A stretch of 60,764 nucleotides of DNA from an uncultured Clostridia bacterium (GTDB lineage: Bacteria; Bacillota; Clostridia; Oscillospirales; UBA644). The translations under genes were made by a program, and so were the position numbers. Location of the stretch: assembly GCA_944386295.1 (NCBI GenBank), contig CALXAO010000013.1:1-60764 (forward strand), in the 5' to 3' direction. The notes under the pieces are model-generated. The model did not search any database and had not been told where the DNA came from. It saw only the letters and a list, made by a program, of their open reading frames with translations. Shown piece by piece: positions 33,436-41,968 of the stretch (position 1 is its first letter; each line of letters begins with the position of its first letter).

Positions 33436-34239
33436 TGATCGGGTTATGCCGTTTTGCTTTTGGTTTGCTCTAAACGCTTTTGGAAGGCTTCTTCCCTTTC
33501 CTCGAGCAAAAGTCCTCGGATAACACCGATGCCGTTGTAGTGGATGCCGATGATTTGGTATCGTTGACCATCAAGGTATTTTAGTGCGTGTAGGATGACA
33601 TTGTGCTTTTTATAAACAATGGTTTATCATCCGTATTTGCTACCATAGAACATACAACAAAGCTAATTTCATCAATGAAATTCGCTTCTATAAATGCTCC
33701 GTCAAGAATACCTACCGTCCTCAAGGAGCAGGTGCCTATGCTGACAATATTTTTCAGCTTAAACAAAGCAAGCTCCTCATCAATTTCTGTTTTCCTGTAA
33801 ATATATACGGGATCTCCACTTCTTCAAGATATGCGAGATAGCGTTCGTCCACCTGCTCGGTCAGCACTTCAATAATCTGTGCATTGTCGTAACCGGAGGC
33901 TTTGTTGGGATCTGCGATACAGTTAGACTTCCAACTGAGCTTGCCATGAAAATCAAACCAACCGCATACAATCCGGAAAGATTATCTATCATAAAATCCA
34001 TTTTAAGCCCATTTCGTGTTTAACAAGTTTGTATGCCGACAAGTCGGGATAATCTGTGTCGCAAAAACTCCCCTGCATAGAGTAACACGACCGCAGATAT
34101 ACTCATCGGCTTTATAATCTCTGTTGAGCTGATAATATGCTTCTACGGCTTTGGCATTTTCGGGATGTGAAAGGAAATCTCCCGTAACCTTGCTGTCAAT
34201 AGAGGTAGTCATGTGACAAATAATATACGGTTTGTTCAT
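33436..34239 (-). pseudogene. Broken RibD_C/dihydrofolate-reductase-like gene
   Basis: Starts at 34239 with MNKPYIICHMTTSID, then GDFLSHPENAKAVEAYYQLNRDYKADEYICGRVT, matching the RibD C-terminal-domain reductase-like family. The frame is lost after GRVT; later family segments recur in shifted frames (GWFDFHGKLSWKSN near 33970-33930, AQIIEVLTEQVDERYLAYLEEVEIPYIFTGK near 33880-33790 and GILDGAFIEANFIDEISFVV near 33715-33650). About 150 bp beyond the DKPLF region another open minus-strand fragment ends at a TAA near 33443; its origin is unclear. The start overlaps the merR stop (ATGA), so it was the second gene of that operon. Confidence 0.75.
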
Positions 34240-34658
34240 TTTGTGCTATCTTCATTTTCATCATCCAAACGAAGAAGATTGCTTGTATAAGGTCTTACAC
34301 CGGAGAGAACTTCATCATAGAAATTCTGTTTGTAGTCAATAAAGTCGATGCAAGCTTCAATTTCCTTAATGCTCTCGCGCAGGGCCACTTGTTTTTCGGC
34401 AAGCATTTCTTTTCTGCGAGGAATTGAAGATTTGCCTTCAAGGCAAAGTTTTGTATATTCTTGCATTTCGGCAATACTCATTCCGCACTTTTTCAGACAA
34501 GAAAGACCTTCGAGCCATTTGAGATCGCGCTCGTCAAAAATGCGACGGTTGTTTGCATCGCGTTTAACATTAGGGACAAGTCCTTCGTTGCAATAAAATT
34601 TCAGCGTTTGATATGTCATATCAAGTTTTCGGCAGACCTGCATCATGGTATATATCAT
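34236..34658 (-). CDS. MerR-family transcriptional regulator
   Basis: 140 residues. Winged-helix N-terminus (MMQVCRKLDMTYQTLKFYCNEGLVPNVKRDANNRRIFDERDLKWLEGLSCLKKCGMSIAEM), then the dimerisation coiled coil (LAEKQVALRESIKEIEACIDFIDYKQNFY). The spacing of the aromatic and Arg residues is that of the AdhR-like branch that senses aldehydes or electrophiles. It lies divergent to an aldo/keto reductase whose promoter has the long spacer typical of MerR control. Confidence 0.92.
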   Translation of the reverse strand: MIYTMMQVCRKLDMTYQTLKFYCNEGLVPNVKRDANNRRIFDERDLKWLEGLSCLKKCGMSIAEMQEYTKLCLEGKSSIPRRKEMLAEKQVALRESIKEIEACIDFIDYKQNFYDEVLSGVRPYTSNLLRLDDENEDSTK

Positions 34659-34717
34659 GCTGTTACCTTCCTTTTTGTATCTTCACAAAAAATTTATAAT
34701 TATTTTTGAAAAACCTA

Positions 34718-34748
34718 TTGACCGATAGTTACAACCGTAATGTATAAT
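34718..34748 (+). promoter_or_regulatory. MerR-type promoter with 19-nt spacer
   Basis: TTGACC (34718-34723) and TATAAT (34743-34748) are separated by 19 nt instead of 17, the spacing MerR proteins correct by DNA untwisting. A short dyad TTAC-AACC-GTAA (34729-34740) sits at the centre of the spacer, the expected operator position. It drives the aldo/keto reductase operon. Confidence 0.7.
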
Positions 34749-34859
34749 CAGTTGTATCAAGCGGTTGTATGCTTAAAGTATATCACAACTGGGAGCAAAA
34801 AGCAATATTATTTTTTGAATTTATCAGCAACAAATGCTGAAAGAAAGAGAGGTTTTTCT

Positions 34860-35744
34860 ATAAACTATGTAACTCTTTCAAACGGTGTCAAAATGCCGCA
34901 GCTGGGCTATGGCGTGTATCAAGTGTCCAAAGATGAGTGTGAGAGGTGCGTGCTTGATGCACTCAAAGTCGGCTATCGGCACATCGACACGGCGCAGAGC
35001 TATTTTAACGAGGATGAAGTCGGCTCTGCCATTGAAAAGTCGGGCATTCCCCGTGAGGAGATCTTTCTCACAACAAAGGTATGGATCGAACATTACAGCT
35101 ATGAAAAAACAAAGACATCGGTATATGAGTCTATGCGTAAGCTGAAAACGGATTATATTGACCTCGTTCTTCTGCATCAGCCTTTTGCCGATGTTTACGG
35201 TGCATGGCGTGCATTGGAGGAGTTGTATGACGAGGGCAAGCTCCGTGCCATCGGTATCTCCAACTTCTATCCCGACAGAATGGTGGACATCTGCTCCTTT
35301 GCCCGTATCAAGCCTATGGTCAATCAAGTCGAAACGCATCCTCACAATCAGCAGATCGAAGCACAGAAGTGGATGGAGAAATACGGTGTGCAGATCGAAG
35401 CGTGGGCGCCGTTTGGCGAAGGCAAGGGCGGTTTGTTTGCCGAGCCTACTATAGAGAAAATCGGAAAGAAATACGGTAAGACCGTTGCACAGATCATTTT
35501 GCGTTGGGAGCTTCAGCGCGGTATCGTTGTTATTCCAAAGTCTGTTCATATCGAGCGTATGCGGGAAAATTTCAATGTGTTTGATTTTGAACTAACCGCC
35601 GAGGATATGGAAATTATGGGGAACCTTGACAAAAAGCAATCTTCCTTCTTCTCACATACCGAGCCTGCTGTGGTGGAATGGTTTGCAAAAATGGTTGAAG
35701 AACGCAAGAAAAACAACGACTACACAAAGGAGGAAAAGAAGTGA
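34860..35744 (+). CDS. Aldo/keto reductase, start codon doubtful
   Basis: About 294 residues of the AKR TIM-barrel family. LGYGVYQVSKDE, the catalytic DTAQSYFNEDEVG (Asp and Tyr), TKVWIEHY (Lys), the missing-His variant LLHQPF (conserved His present), ISNFYP, and the NADPH-binding IPKSVHIERMRENFNVF. Reduces aldehydes or ketones with NADPH. The expected first codon (before NYVTLSNGVKMPQ) is ATA at 34860, 8 nt after AGAGAGG; the nearest ATG start upstream (34740) overlaps the promoter, and downstream Met is inside the barrel. So initiation may be at ATA or the start was lost. Confidence 0.8.
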   Translation: MNYVTLSNGVKMPQLGYGVYQVSKDECERCVLDALKVGYRHIDTAQSYFNEDEVGSAIEKSGIPREEIFLTTKVWIEHYSYEKTKTSVYESMRKLKTDYIDLVLLHQPFADVYGAWRALEELYDEGKLRAIGISNFYPDRMVDICSFARIKPMVNQVETHPHNQQIEAQKWMEKYGVQIEAWAPFGEGKGGLFAEPTIEKIGKKYGKTVAQIILRWELQRGIVVIPKSVHIERMRENFNVFDFELTAEDMEIMGNLDKKQSSFFSHTEPAVVEWFAKMVEERKKNNDYTKEEKK

Positions 35745-36985
35745 TGATGAAAAAAGTTATATCAATCCTTTTAGCGGTGCTTATGCTGTTTGCTCTCGTT
35801 TCATGCGGCAAAGACGAAACCCCCGATGCAGGCACAACACCTAACGACAGTATTCCCGGACAAAAGCCCGATGATGATCGTCCCGAAACTCCCGACAGTA
35901 AAACGCTTGTTGTCTATTTTTCCATGCCAGATAATGTGGATAACAGTTCGGTCGTTATAAATGGCGAAATTCTCGGCAACACGCAATATATGGCGTATGT
36001 TATTCAAGAGAATACGGGAGCAAATATTTTCCGCATTGTTCCCGAATCACCCTATCCCACCGACCATGACGAGTTGGTTGACCTTGCCAAGGACGAGCAG
36101 AACGACAATGCCCGACCGAAGTTTGTGGGCGAGATCGAAAACTTTATAGAGTATGATACGGTCTTTGTCGGCTACCCAAATTGGTGGACTGATATGCCGA
36201 TGATCCTTTACACATTCTTTGATACCTACGATTTTTCGGGCAAGACCATTATTCCGTTCAATACACACGGCGGAAGCGGATTTTCAAGCACGATTGCTAC
36301 AATTAAGAGTTTAGAGCCGAATGCCAAGGTCAAGGACGGCAAATCCATTTCCCGCAATGTGATCGCGGATGCCGAACAGGAGATTATTGATTGGATAAAA
36401 TCTCTCGGTTTTGAAAAACCTGCAACGCCTCCCGAAAGCGACGATAATGAAACCAATCTCCCCGACACAGAAACAACAACTCCTCCCGATACCGAAAAAG
36501 AGGGCAAAACCTTGGTCGTGTATTATTCTGCAACCGGCAACACCGAGCGCGTGGCGGGATATATTGCAAACGCAACGGGCGGTACGCTCTTTGAACTTGT
36601 CCCCGTCAATCCGTACACTTCTGCCGACCTAAATTGGACAGTTGCAGGCAGCCGTGTCAACTTGGAGCATGACGATGTTTCTCTTCGTAATATTGAGCTT
36701 GTAAACACCGTACCCGAAAATTGGGAGGAATACGATATTGTTTATATCGGTTATCCGATTTGGTGGGCTATCGCCGCATGGCCTGTTGACAACTTCGTCA
36801 AGACCAATGATTTTACGGGCAAAACGGTCATTCCGTTCTGTACTGCCGTAAGTTCCGGACTTGGACAAAGCGGTGAATTGCTTGCCCAAATGGCAGGCGA
36901 GGGTGATTGGCTTGTCGGCAAGCGTTTTTCTTCGGGTGTAGGAGAAAACGAGGTTGTCGAATGGGTCAATAGCCTTACAGAGTAA
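35744..36985 (+). CDS. Lipoprotein with two tandem flavodoxin domains
   Basis: About 413 residues; AGGAGG lies 7-13 nt before the GTG/ATG/ATG cluster at 35741-35747. Lipoprotein signal ending LFALVSC, a Pro/Asp linker, flavodoxin domain 1 (KTLVVYFS..., DTVFVGYPNWWTDMPMILYTFF..., IIPFNTHGGSG), a second acidic Pro/Thr linker near residues 225-250, then flavodoxin domain 2 (KTLVVYYSATGNTERVAGYIA..., YDIVYIGYPIWW..., VIPFCTA). The FMN P-loop is good in domain 2 and altered in domain 1 (FSMPDNVDN). A surface-anchored FMN electron carrier is inferred. Overlaps the aldo/keto reductase stop. Confidence 0.85.
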   Translation: MMKKVISILLAVLMLFALVSCGKDETPDAGTTPNDSIPGQKPDDDRPETPDSKTLVVYFSMPDNVDNSSVVINGEILGNTQYMAYVIQENTGANIFRIVPESPYPTDHDELVDLAKDEQNDNARPKFVGEIENFIEYDTVFVGYPNWWTDMPMILYTFFDTYDFSGKTIIPFNTHGGSGFSSTIATIKSLEPNAKVKDGKSISRNVIADAEQEIIDWIKSLGFEKPATPPESDDNETNLPDTETTTPPDTEKEGKTLVVYYSATGNTERVAGYIANATGGTLFELVPVNPYTSADLNWTVAGSRVNLEHDDVSLRNIELVNTVPENWEEYDIVYIGYPIWWAIAAWPVDNFVKTNDFTGKTVIPFCTAVSSGLGQSGELLAQMAGEGDWLVGKRFSSGVGENEVVEWVNSLTE

Positions 36986-36989
36986 CGGT

Positions 36990-37994
36990 ATGAAAAAATT
37001 TATTTTAATTATAACAATATTACTTTTATTCGCATTGTCTTTCAGTGCTTGTACGCCCACGAATCCAAACAACACCGAAGATACAAATGATAAAAAAACG
37101 GCACAACCGAGAGTAGCGCACAAGACGGTACACAAGGTGGACACAAACACCTGACAGCACCCCGGCCGATAAGAATGATAATATGATACATTTTCCAATC
37201 GCACTTGTTGCAATTCCCGAAACATATTACGGCGAAGCCGAGCAGAAAGTCTCTTTGCAGGATCTCTATTATGATACCTATGAGCAAAAAGACACGGAAA
37301 CCTCAAAAATACGCTGTCGTCTATCTGCCATATGGTTATGACGAGGCAAAGGAATATCCTGTTTTTTTCCTTATGCACGGCGGTTGGTGCAATGAATATA
37401 CTCACCTCGGTAGCGTAGATAACCCGCACGGTATGAAGCATATCCTTAATCACGGCATACAAAACGGTGAAATTCAGCCGATGATTGTGGTTTGTCCGAC
37501 CTACAACAATACAAGCTCCAAGGATAGCGGGAATTACAGTCTTGCTTTGCGGTTGACCGACAATTACCATAACAAGCTTGAAAATGATTTAATTCCCGAC
37601 GTTGACGGCAAGTACGTACCCATAGCCGACAGAGATTACCGAGCCTTTTGCGGCTTTTCGAGGGGTTCTATGATAACATGGAGCACCTTTGAACATTCCC
37701 TTGAATACTTCCGCTATTTTATGCCTTCAAGCGGCGGCCCCGTACTCTCCGCAAGTACCTATGCCGATATCATCAAAAATGTGGGCTATGATTGGGCCGA
37801 TTTCTTTATTTTTGCCGCTTCGGGAACTTCTGATTTTTTCTATTCGGGATTTAAGCGCGGCATTGACACAATGAAAGCCAACGGCGACATGTTCCGATAT
37901 GCAGATAATAAATCTCTATTACCTTGAGTCCGACGGCGACCATTCGGGCTATTACGCCATGCTGTATTTCTACATTGGTCTGTGTTGGATATGA
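36990..37994 (+). pseudogene. Broken secreted esterase (alpha/beta hydrolase, feruloyl-esterase-like)
   Basis: A lipoprotein start (MKKFILIITILLLFALSFSAC) runs into a stop at 37152-37154. The esterase body resumes in other frames: VAIPETYYGEAEQK... near 37207-37310, then KYAVVYLPYGYDEAKEYPVFFLMHGGWCNE from about 37310 with the nucleophile FCGFSRGS near 37650. The frame breaks again near 37910, after which YYLESDGDHSGYYAMLYFY is found shifted. At least three frame disruptions are needed, so it is not functional as read. Confidence 0.8.
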
Positions 37995-38003
37995 GATTGA
38001 GTT

Positions 38004-38681
38004 ATGAAAGCTAAACGAATTGTTAAAATCATTATTGATCTACTCATGTATCTGCTGTTTATTGCTCTTATGCAAAAGCATTTATGGTCGGACGGGATGC
38101 ATGAGTGGATCGGTGTAACTTTATTTGAACTGTTTATTCTACATAATATCCTCAATTACCGTTGGTACATATCCTTGTTCCGAGGAAAATATAACGCATA
38201 CCGCACGATACTTACCATTGTCAATATTGCACTTCTCGCCGCTATGCTCGGCTGCATTGTCAGCTCGCTTTTGATTTCGGGAAAGGTTTTCGTTTTCCTT
38301 AATCTCGGCGGTGCAAGGTTTGGCAGAACGCTTCATCTTGTCGCAACGGCGTGGGCGTTTGTGTTGATGAGCATACACCTCGGCTTGCATTTTGCGCCAT
38401 TTGCAAATAATCTATGCAAATGGGGACTGCATCCATGGGTGTGTCGTATGATCGTGATTATAATGGCGGCATACGGTATCTATATCTTTGCCGAGCGTGC
38501 ATTTTACGAGGAACTGTTTTATTTAACCGAATACAAATTTTTTGACACTACAAAGAGTGCGGCGATTTATTTTTATGAAATGCTGGCCATGTCCGCGTCC
38601 TTTGTTGCTCTTGCTCATTACGGCAAGAAGCTCATGCAAATGAAGAAGAAACGAGGTAACGCCGAATATGACCGATCATAA
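38004..38681 (+). CDS. DUF4405 membrane protein (cytochrome b561-like)
   Basis: 225 residues with about six membrane helices and histidines in helices (MHEWIGVTLFELFILHNILNYRW, RTLHLVATAWAFVLMSIHLGLHF), the pattern of the DUF4405 family, which resembles di-heme b-type membrane electron carriers. In this setting it could feed electrons to the surface flavodoxins. Heme binding is an inference. Intact, unlike its neighbours. Confidence 0.85.
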   Translation: MKAKRIVKIIIDLLMYLLFIALMQKHLWSDGMHEWIGVTLFELFILHNILNYRWYISLFRGKYNAYRTILTIVNIALLAAMLGCIVSSLLISGKVFVFLNLGGARFGRTLHLVATAWAFVLMSIHLGLHFAPFANNLCKWGLHPWVCRMIVIIMAAYGIYIFAERAFYEELFYLTEYKFFDTTKSAAIYFYEMLAMSASFVALAHYGKKLMQMKKKRGNAEYDRS

Positions 38682-39614
38682 CGACGATGACAGTACGCAA
38701 GGAACAACCGAGAACTCCACCGAGAAGACTACTTCGGACACGAAAATCCCCCTACCGAAACCGACAAGGTGGATGACACTATCCCCCGATAATGAAACCA
38801 CAACGCCCGGCGACGACATTCCCTCCGCTAATTTTACTGCACCTACTCCCGATGAAAGATAGATGATCTATTTTTGGGAGGATGATAAAATTCCGTGTTG
38901 GCGCGGAAATCTCAATAGCAATGATCCCGCAGATTTTTTGACCTCACATCTTGACCTATCCCGCCGAGGGTGAGATCAAAGGTGCGGTCTTAATCTACCC
39001 CCGGCGGTGCATTTTAGTTTATTTAGAGTATGTACCCGGAGAGATATAGCATGCCGAAAGACTCTCGGCTCTCGATTATCAATGCTTTATCGTAAGCTAC
39101 CGATTAAGTTCCTATTTCCAAGCAGAAAGAGCACTTGACCTTGTCCGTGCCGTGTATATCCGTTATCATGGCAAAGGAATACGGCATCAACGAAAATGAT
39201 ATTGCTGTAGTCGGCTTCTCGGCGGGCAGTATCCTCTGCGGAGAATTTTTGCTGAAAAATGACGGCGCACAGCTACCGAGCGATCTCGACAATGATTATA
39301 TCAGTGACAGTATTGATTATGTTTTGGCAGAAGCAAGTGCTATCGGGCATATTTACTCGTTTTACGGCAGACTTTCGTATCGAACAACGAATGTGGATAC
39401 GCTGAAAGCGGGAGAGCTGTCGCCGACATTCTATGCGTTTGGTACGCACAATCCTTTTTACAATCAATTCATGCAAAGCGCCGATACTTACCGTGAAGCG
39501 GGCGTTACCGTAGAAGAACACATTTTTGAAAGACAGCCCCATGGCTTCGGCCCCGGCAATCAAAATTTAAATTGGATTCCTCACAGATATATTCAAAAAC
39601 AATTAGAAAGAACA
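38682..39614 (+). pseudogene. Broken alpha/beta hydrolase
   Basis: Starts within a low-complexity Thr/Asp/Pro stretch following the DUF4405 gene (a frame from 38668 gives MTDHNDDDSTQGTTE...). Then fragments of a hydrolase appear in different frames: AVLIYPRRCILVYLEY-like near 38985-39030, ALDYQCFIVSYRLS near 39070-39105 and an intact-looking 3' half from 39135 with NDIAVVGFSAGSILCGEFL (nucleophile elbow) and HGFGPGNQN (catalytic His). Multiple stops precede the 3' half. Confidence 0.7.
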
Positions 39615-40233
39615 ATGAAACGAATGTCTTTCGCTATTCTCGCCCTCGTCCTTTGTGTAGCTTGTTTGCTTGTATTTTCCACTTGAGGCAAAGATGACAG
39701 TGATGGTGCGGTCGATAATGACCTTGAAGAACCCGTAACCGGCGATCCCGATATTTTGGTCGCAATTTCTCTTGGTCGGAAAACACATAGCAGGTCGCAC
39801 GTGAATCTCCGACGAGACGGGCGATGAAATATTCCGTATTACCCCCGAAGTGGCATACACCAACGAGGATGTATTTGACCGTGCCAAGAATGAGATTGAC
39901 AACAGTGTTCTTCCTCCGCTTTCCTCTCATATCGAAGCGGATATTATGGCAGAATACGATATGATCTTTGTCTGCTTCCTGATTTGGTGATATGATTTTC
40001 TCACGCCTGTTTGGTCTTTCCTTGAAGAATACGACTTGTCGGGCAAAACGGTCATTCCGTTCTTTCCACACAACGGCAGATCATCGGGCCCAAGTAGTGT
40101 TTCCGCCATTGCCGAGCTTTGCCCGAACTCCAAGGTGCTGACCGATAACTATTTTACATATTCGGGCAACAATGTTGAAAACGCTGAAAGCACGGTGGAT
40201 GAAGGGCTTACTGAGCTTGGTTATATGAAATAA
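39615..40233 (+). pseudogene. Broken flavodoxin lipoprotein
   Basis: MKRMSFAILALVLCVACLLVFS is followed immediately by TGA (39684-39686) where the family has the lipobox Cys; reading through gives GKDDSDG... The flavodoxin core then shifts frame near 39770 and meets another TGA at about 39988 (FLIW*YDFLTPVW, where Trp is expected), before ending LSGKTVIPFFPHNGRSSG...ELGYMK. It parallels domain 1 of the intact tandem lipoprotein at 35744. Confidence 0.75.
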
Positions 40234-40255
40234 TCATTTTAAGGAGAACATGAAC

Positions 40256-40792
40256 ATGAAAAAGGTACTTATTCTTTCAGGCAGCCCTCGCAAGGGCGGA
40301 AACTCTGATCTGCTTTGCGACGAGTTTGCAAAAGGAGCAAAGGAAGCAGGCTGTGATGTAACAAAAATTAATATCGCAGAAAAAAAAGTAAATTACTGCC
40401 TTGCTTGCTACTATTGCCGTGAGCATAACGGTGCGTGTGTACACAAGGACGATATGGCGGAAATCTTGCAGGCTATGATTGACGCCGATGTGCTTGTGCT
40501 TGCAACTCCCGTTTATTTCTATGCCATTGATGCACAGCTTAAAGCCGTAATCGACAGAACGGTTGCCCGTTGGACCCAAGTCCACGACAAGGAATTCTAC
40601 TACATTATGACTGCCGCAGATGAAGAAAAAACATCTATGACCTCAACACTTGCTTCCTTGCGCGGATATGCTAATTGTGTCAAGGGTGCAGTTGAAAAGG
40701 GTGTTGTATTCGGTACGGGCGTTTACAAAAAGGGCGAGATCATTCGTACACCCGCTATGCAAAAGGCTTATGAACTCGGTAAAAAAGTTTAA
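40256..40792 (+). CDS. Flavodoxin-family NAD(P)H reductase (multimeric flavodoxin)
   Basis: 178 residues. FMN loop LSGSPRKGGNSDLL at residues ~6-19, a CLACYYC motif near 47 typical of the multimeric WrbA-like/iron-sulfur flavodoxin branch, then ATPVYFYAIDAQLKAVIDRTVARW. Cytoplasmic FMN reductase-like role. ATG 40256 is preferred over 40250 because AAGGAG at 40241 gives 9-nt spacing. Intact. Confidence 0.88.
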   Translation: MKKVLILSGSPRKGGNSDLLCDEFAKGAKEAGCDVTKINIAEKKVNYCLACYYCREHNGACVHKDDMAEILQAMIDADVLVLATPVYFYAIDAQLKAVIDRTVARWTQVHDKEFYYIMTAADEEKTSMTSTLASLRGYANCVKGAVEKGVVFGTGVYKKGEIIRTPAMQKAYELGKKV

Positions 40793-40796
40793 TCCG

Positions 40797-41800
40797 CAGA
40801 GTATGCAGCTTTGCTTCTCGCTGTTTGTATTCTCCTTATCGTCGGCTGTTCGGCTACGTCCGATATACCGACACGCTGTTTTTACCGAGCAACAATAATA
40901 CGCTATTGCCCCCTGCGGGCAGTGAAGTTGCAGTGCCGCCTATTCAAAAATGAAACGACCAATCCGCCTATAGAAAATACTGATTATGAGCCGTTTACAA
41001 AGGATACGCCGATCAACGAAGTAATAAGTGATCCCGCTTTCAGAGAATACGGATGGTTGATCTTTCCCGCAGATAGCGGATATTACAGCCGCAATACACT
41101 TGAAGATCTGCGTCTTACTTGGTATAACCACATTAATGTGCAGACCACCATGGGATATTTTCAATGACTTAAAAGACCGTGCTGCAAACGGCGAGCAGGT
41201 ATTTTTTGACATTTATTCCGGCGAGAAAAAAGCCGCTGATGCCGAAAAGGAAGATACGGGATTTTTCTTTTCGTTCCCTTTGCCGTCGCTTGTGCGGGCG
41301 GGCGGCTGAACGTATGTCGGTGCTATGCACGACAGTTTCCCCATGCACTTGCGCTCTCTCAAAAGGGATATAACGCATTTGCCATTATCTATCGTCCCTG
41401 CACACAAACTGTATACGAGGAGTTTGCTCGTGCGCTTTTATTCATCTTTGCTCATATCGAGGAACTGAAAGTTGATGCCGAGGGCTATTCTTGTTGGGCG
41501 GTAGTGCAGGCGGCAGAATGGTCGCAATACTTTCTTCCTACGGTGAGGCAGCCTTTTGCGGTGGGGATCATTCAGTACACAGAACACAGCAATTATAACC
41601 GAAACGGCGAGCCTGCGACCTTTGTTGTTGGCGAGAACGACGGCATTGCAAGTGCGTCGGGCATGAAACACCGTATTGGCAACCTTGCCGCTGTGGGCGT
41701 GAAAACCGAATATTACAGCTACAAAGGATTTGGATACGGCTTCGGTCTTGGTGTCGGAACGGTAGCCGAAGGTTGGTTTGACCTTGCCGTGAAGTTTTGA
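40797..41800 (+). pseudogene. Broken lipoprotein alpha/beta hydrolase
   Basis: A lipoprotein-like start (LLLAVCILLIVGCSATSD) and ENTDYEPFTKDTPINEVISDPAFREYGWLIFP lead to a shift near 41160; the body follows as DIYSGEKKAADAEKEDTGFFF, then a stop near 41310, YVGAMHDSFPHALALSKRGYNAFAIIYRP in a third frame, and EGYSCWAVVQ. The nucleophile elbow GGSAGG is recovered only in the +1 frame near 41498. The C-terminus GFGYGFGLGVGTVAEGWFDLAVKF matches the family. Several indels, so inactive. Confidence 0.8.
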
Positions 41801-41840
41801 TTGAAGAAGGCATCATTATTGGTTTTTATTTTCACAGCCA

Positions 41841-41876
41841 AAAAAAAACACCATGGCAGACTTTAATCTGTCATGG
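41841..41876 (-). terminator. Terminator of the rpmH...lysophospholipase operon
   Basis: On the minus strand CCATGACAGA / TCTGCCATGG (one mismatch-type pair) forms a 10-bp stem with a 6-nt loop followed by T-G-T and an eight-to-nine T run. It lies 93 bp beyond the last gene. Confidence 0.8.
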
Positions 41877-41883
41877 CGTTTAA

Positions 41884-41936
41884 ACTGTCAAAGAACCATC
41901 ATTTACGCAAAGAGGAAACGATGGTTCTTTGACAGT
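41884..41936. repeat. 17-bp perfect inverted repeat
   Basis: ACTGTCAAAGAACCATC / GATGGTTCTTTGACAGT with a 19-nt spacer, lying between the decayed hydrolase and the lysophospholipase gene. It has no T-run on either side, so it is a weak candidate for a terminator. It could be a readthrough-coupled processing signal or a trace of a mobile element at the right edge of the island. Confidence 0.6.
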
Positions 41937-41968
41937 CTGATTCCGAGGAATTTTCCCCCGGGATTTTT

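Noticed and set aside
34878..35549. 223-residue ORF antisense to the aldo/keto reductase
   Set aside because: Shadow of a conserved enzyme gene; no recognisable domain.
36629..37570. 313-residue ORF antisense to the flavodoxin and esterase region
   Set aside because: Its translation is the reverse complement of flavodoxin codons; no ribosome site.
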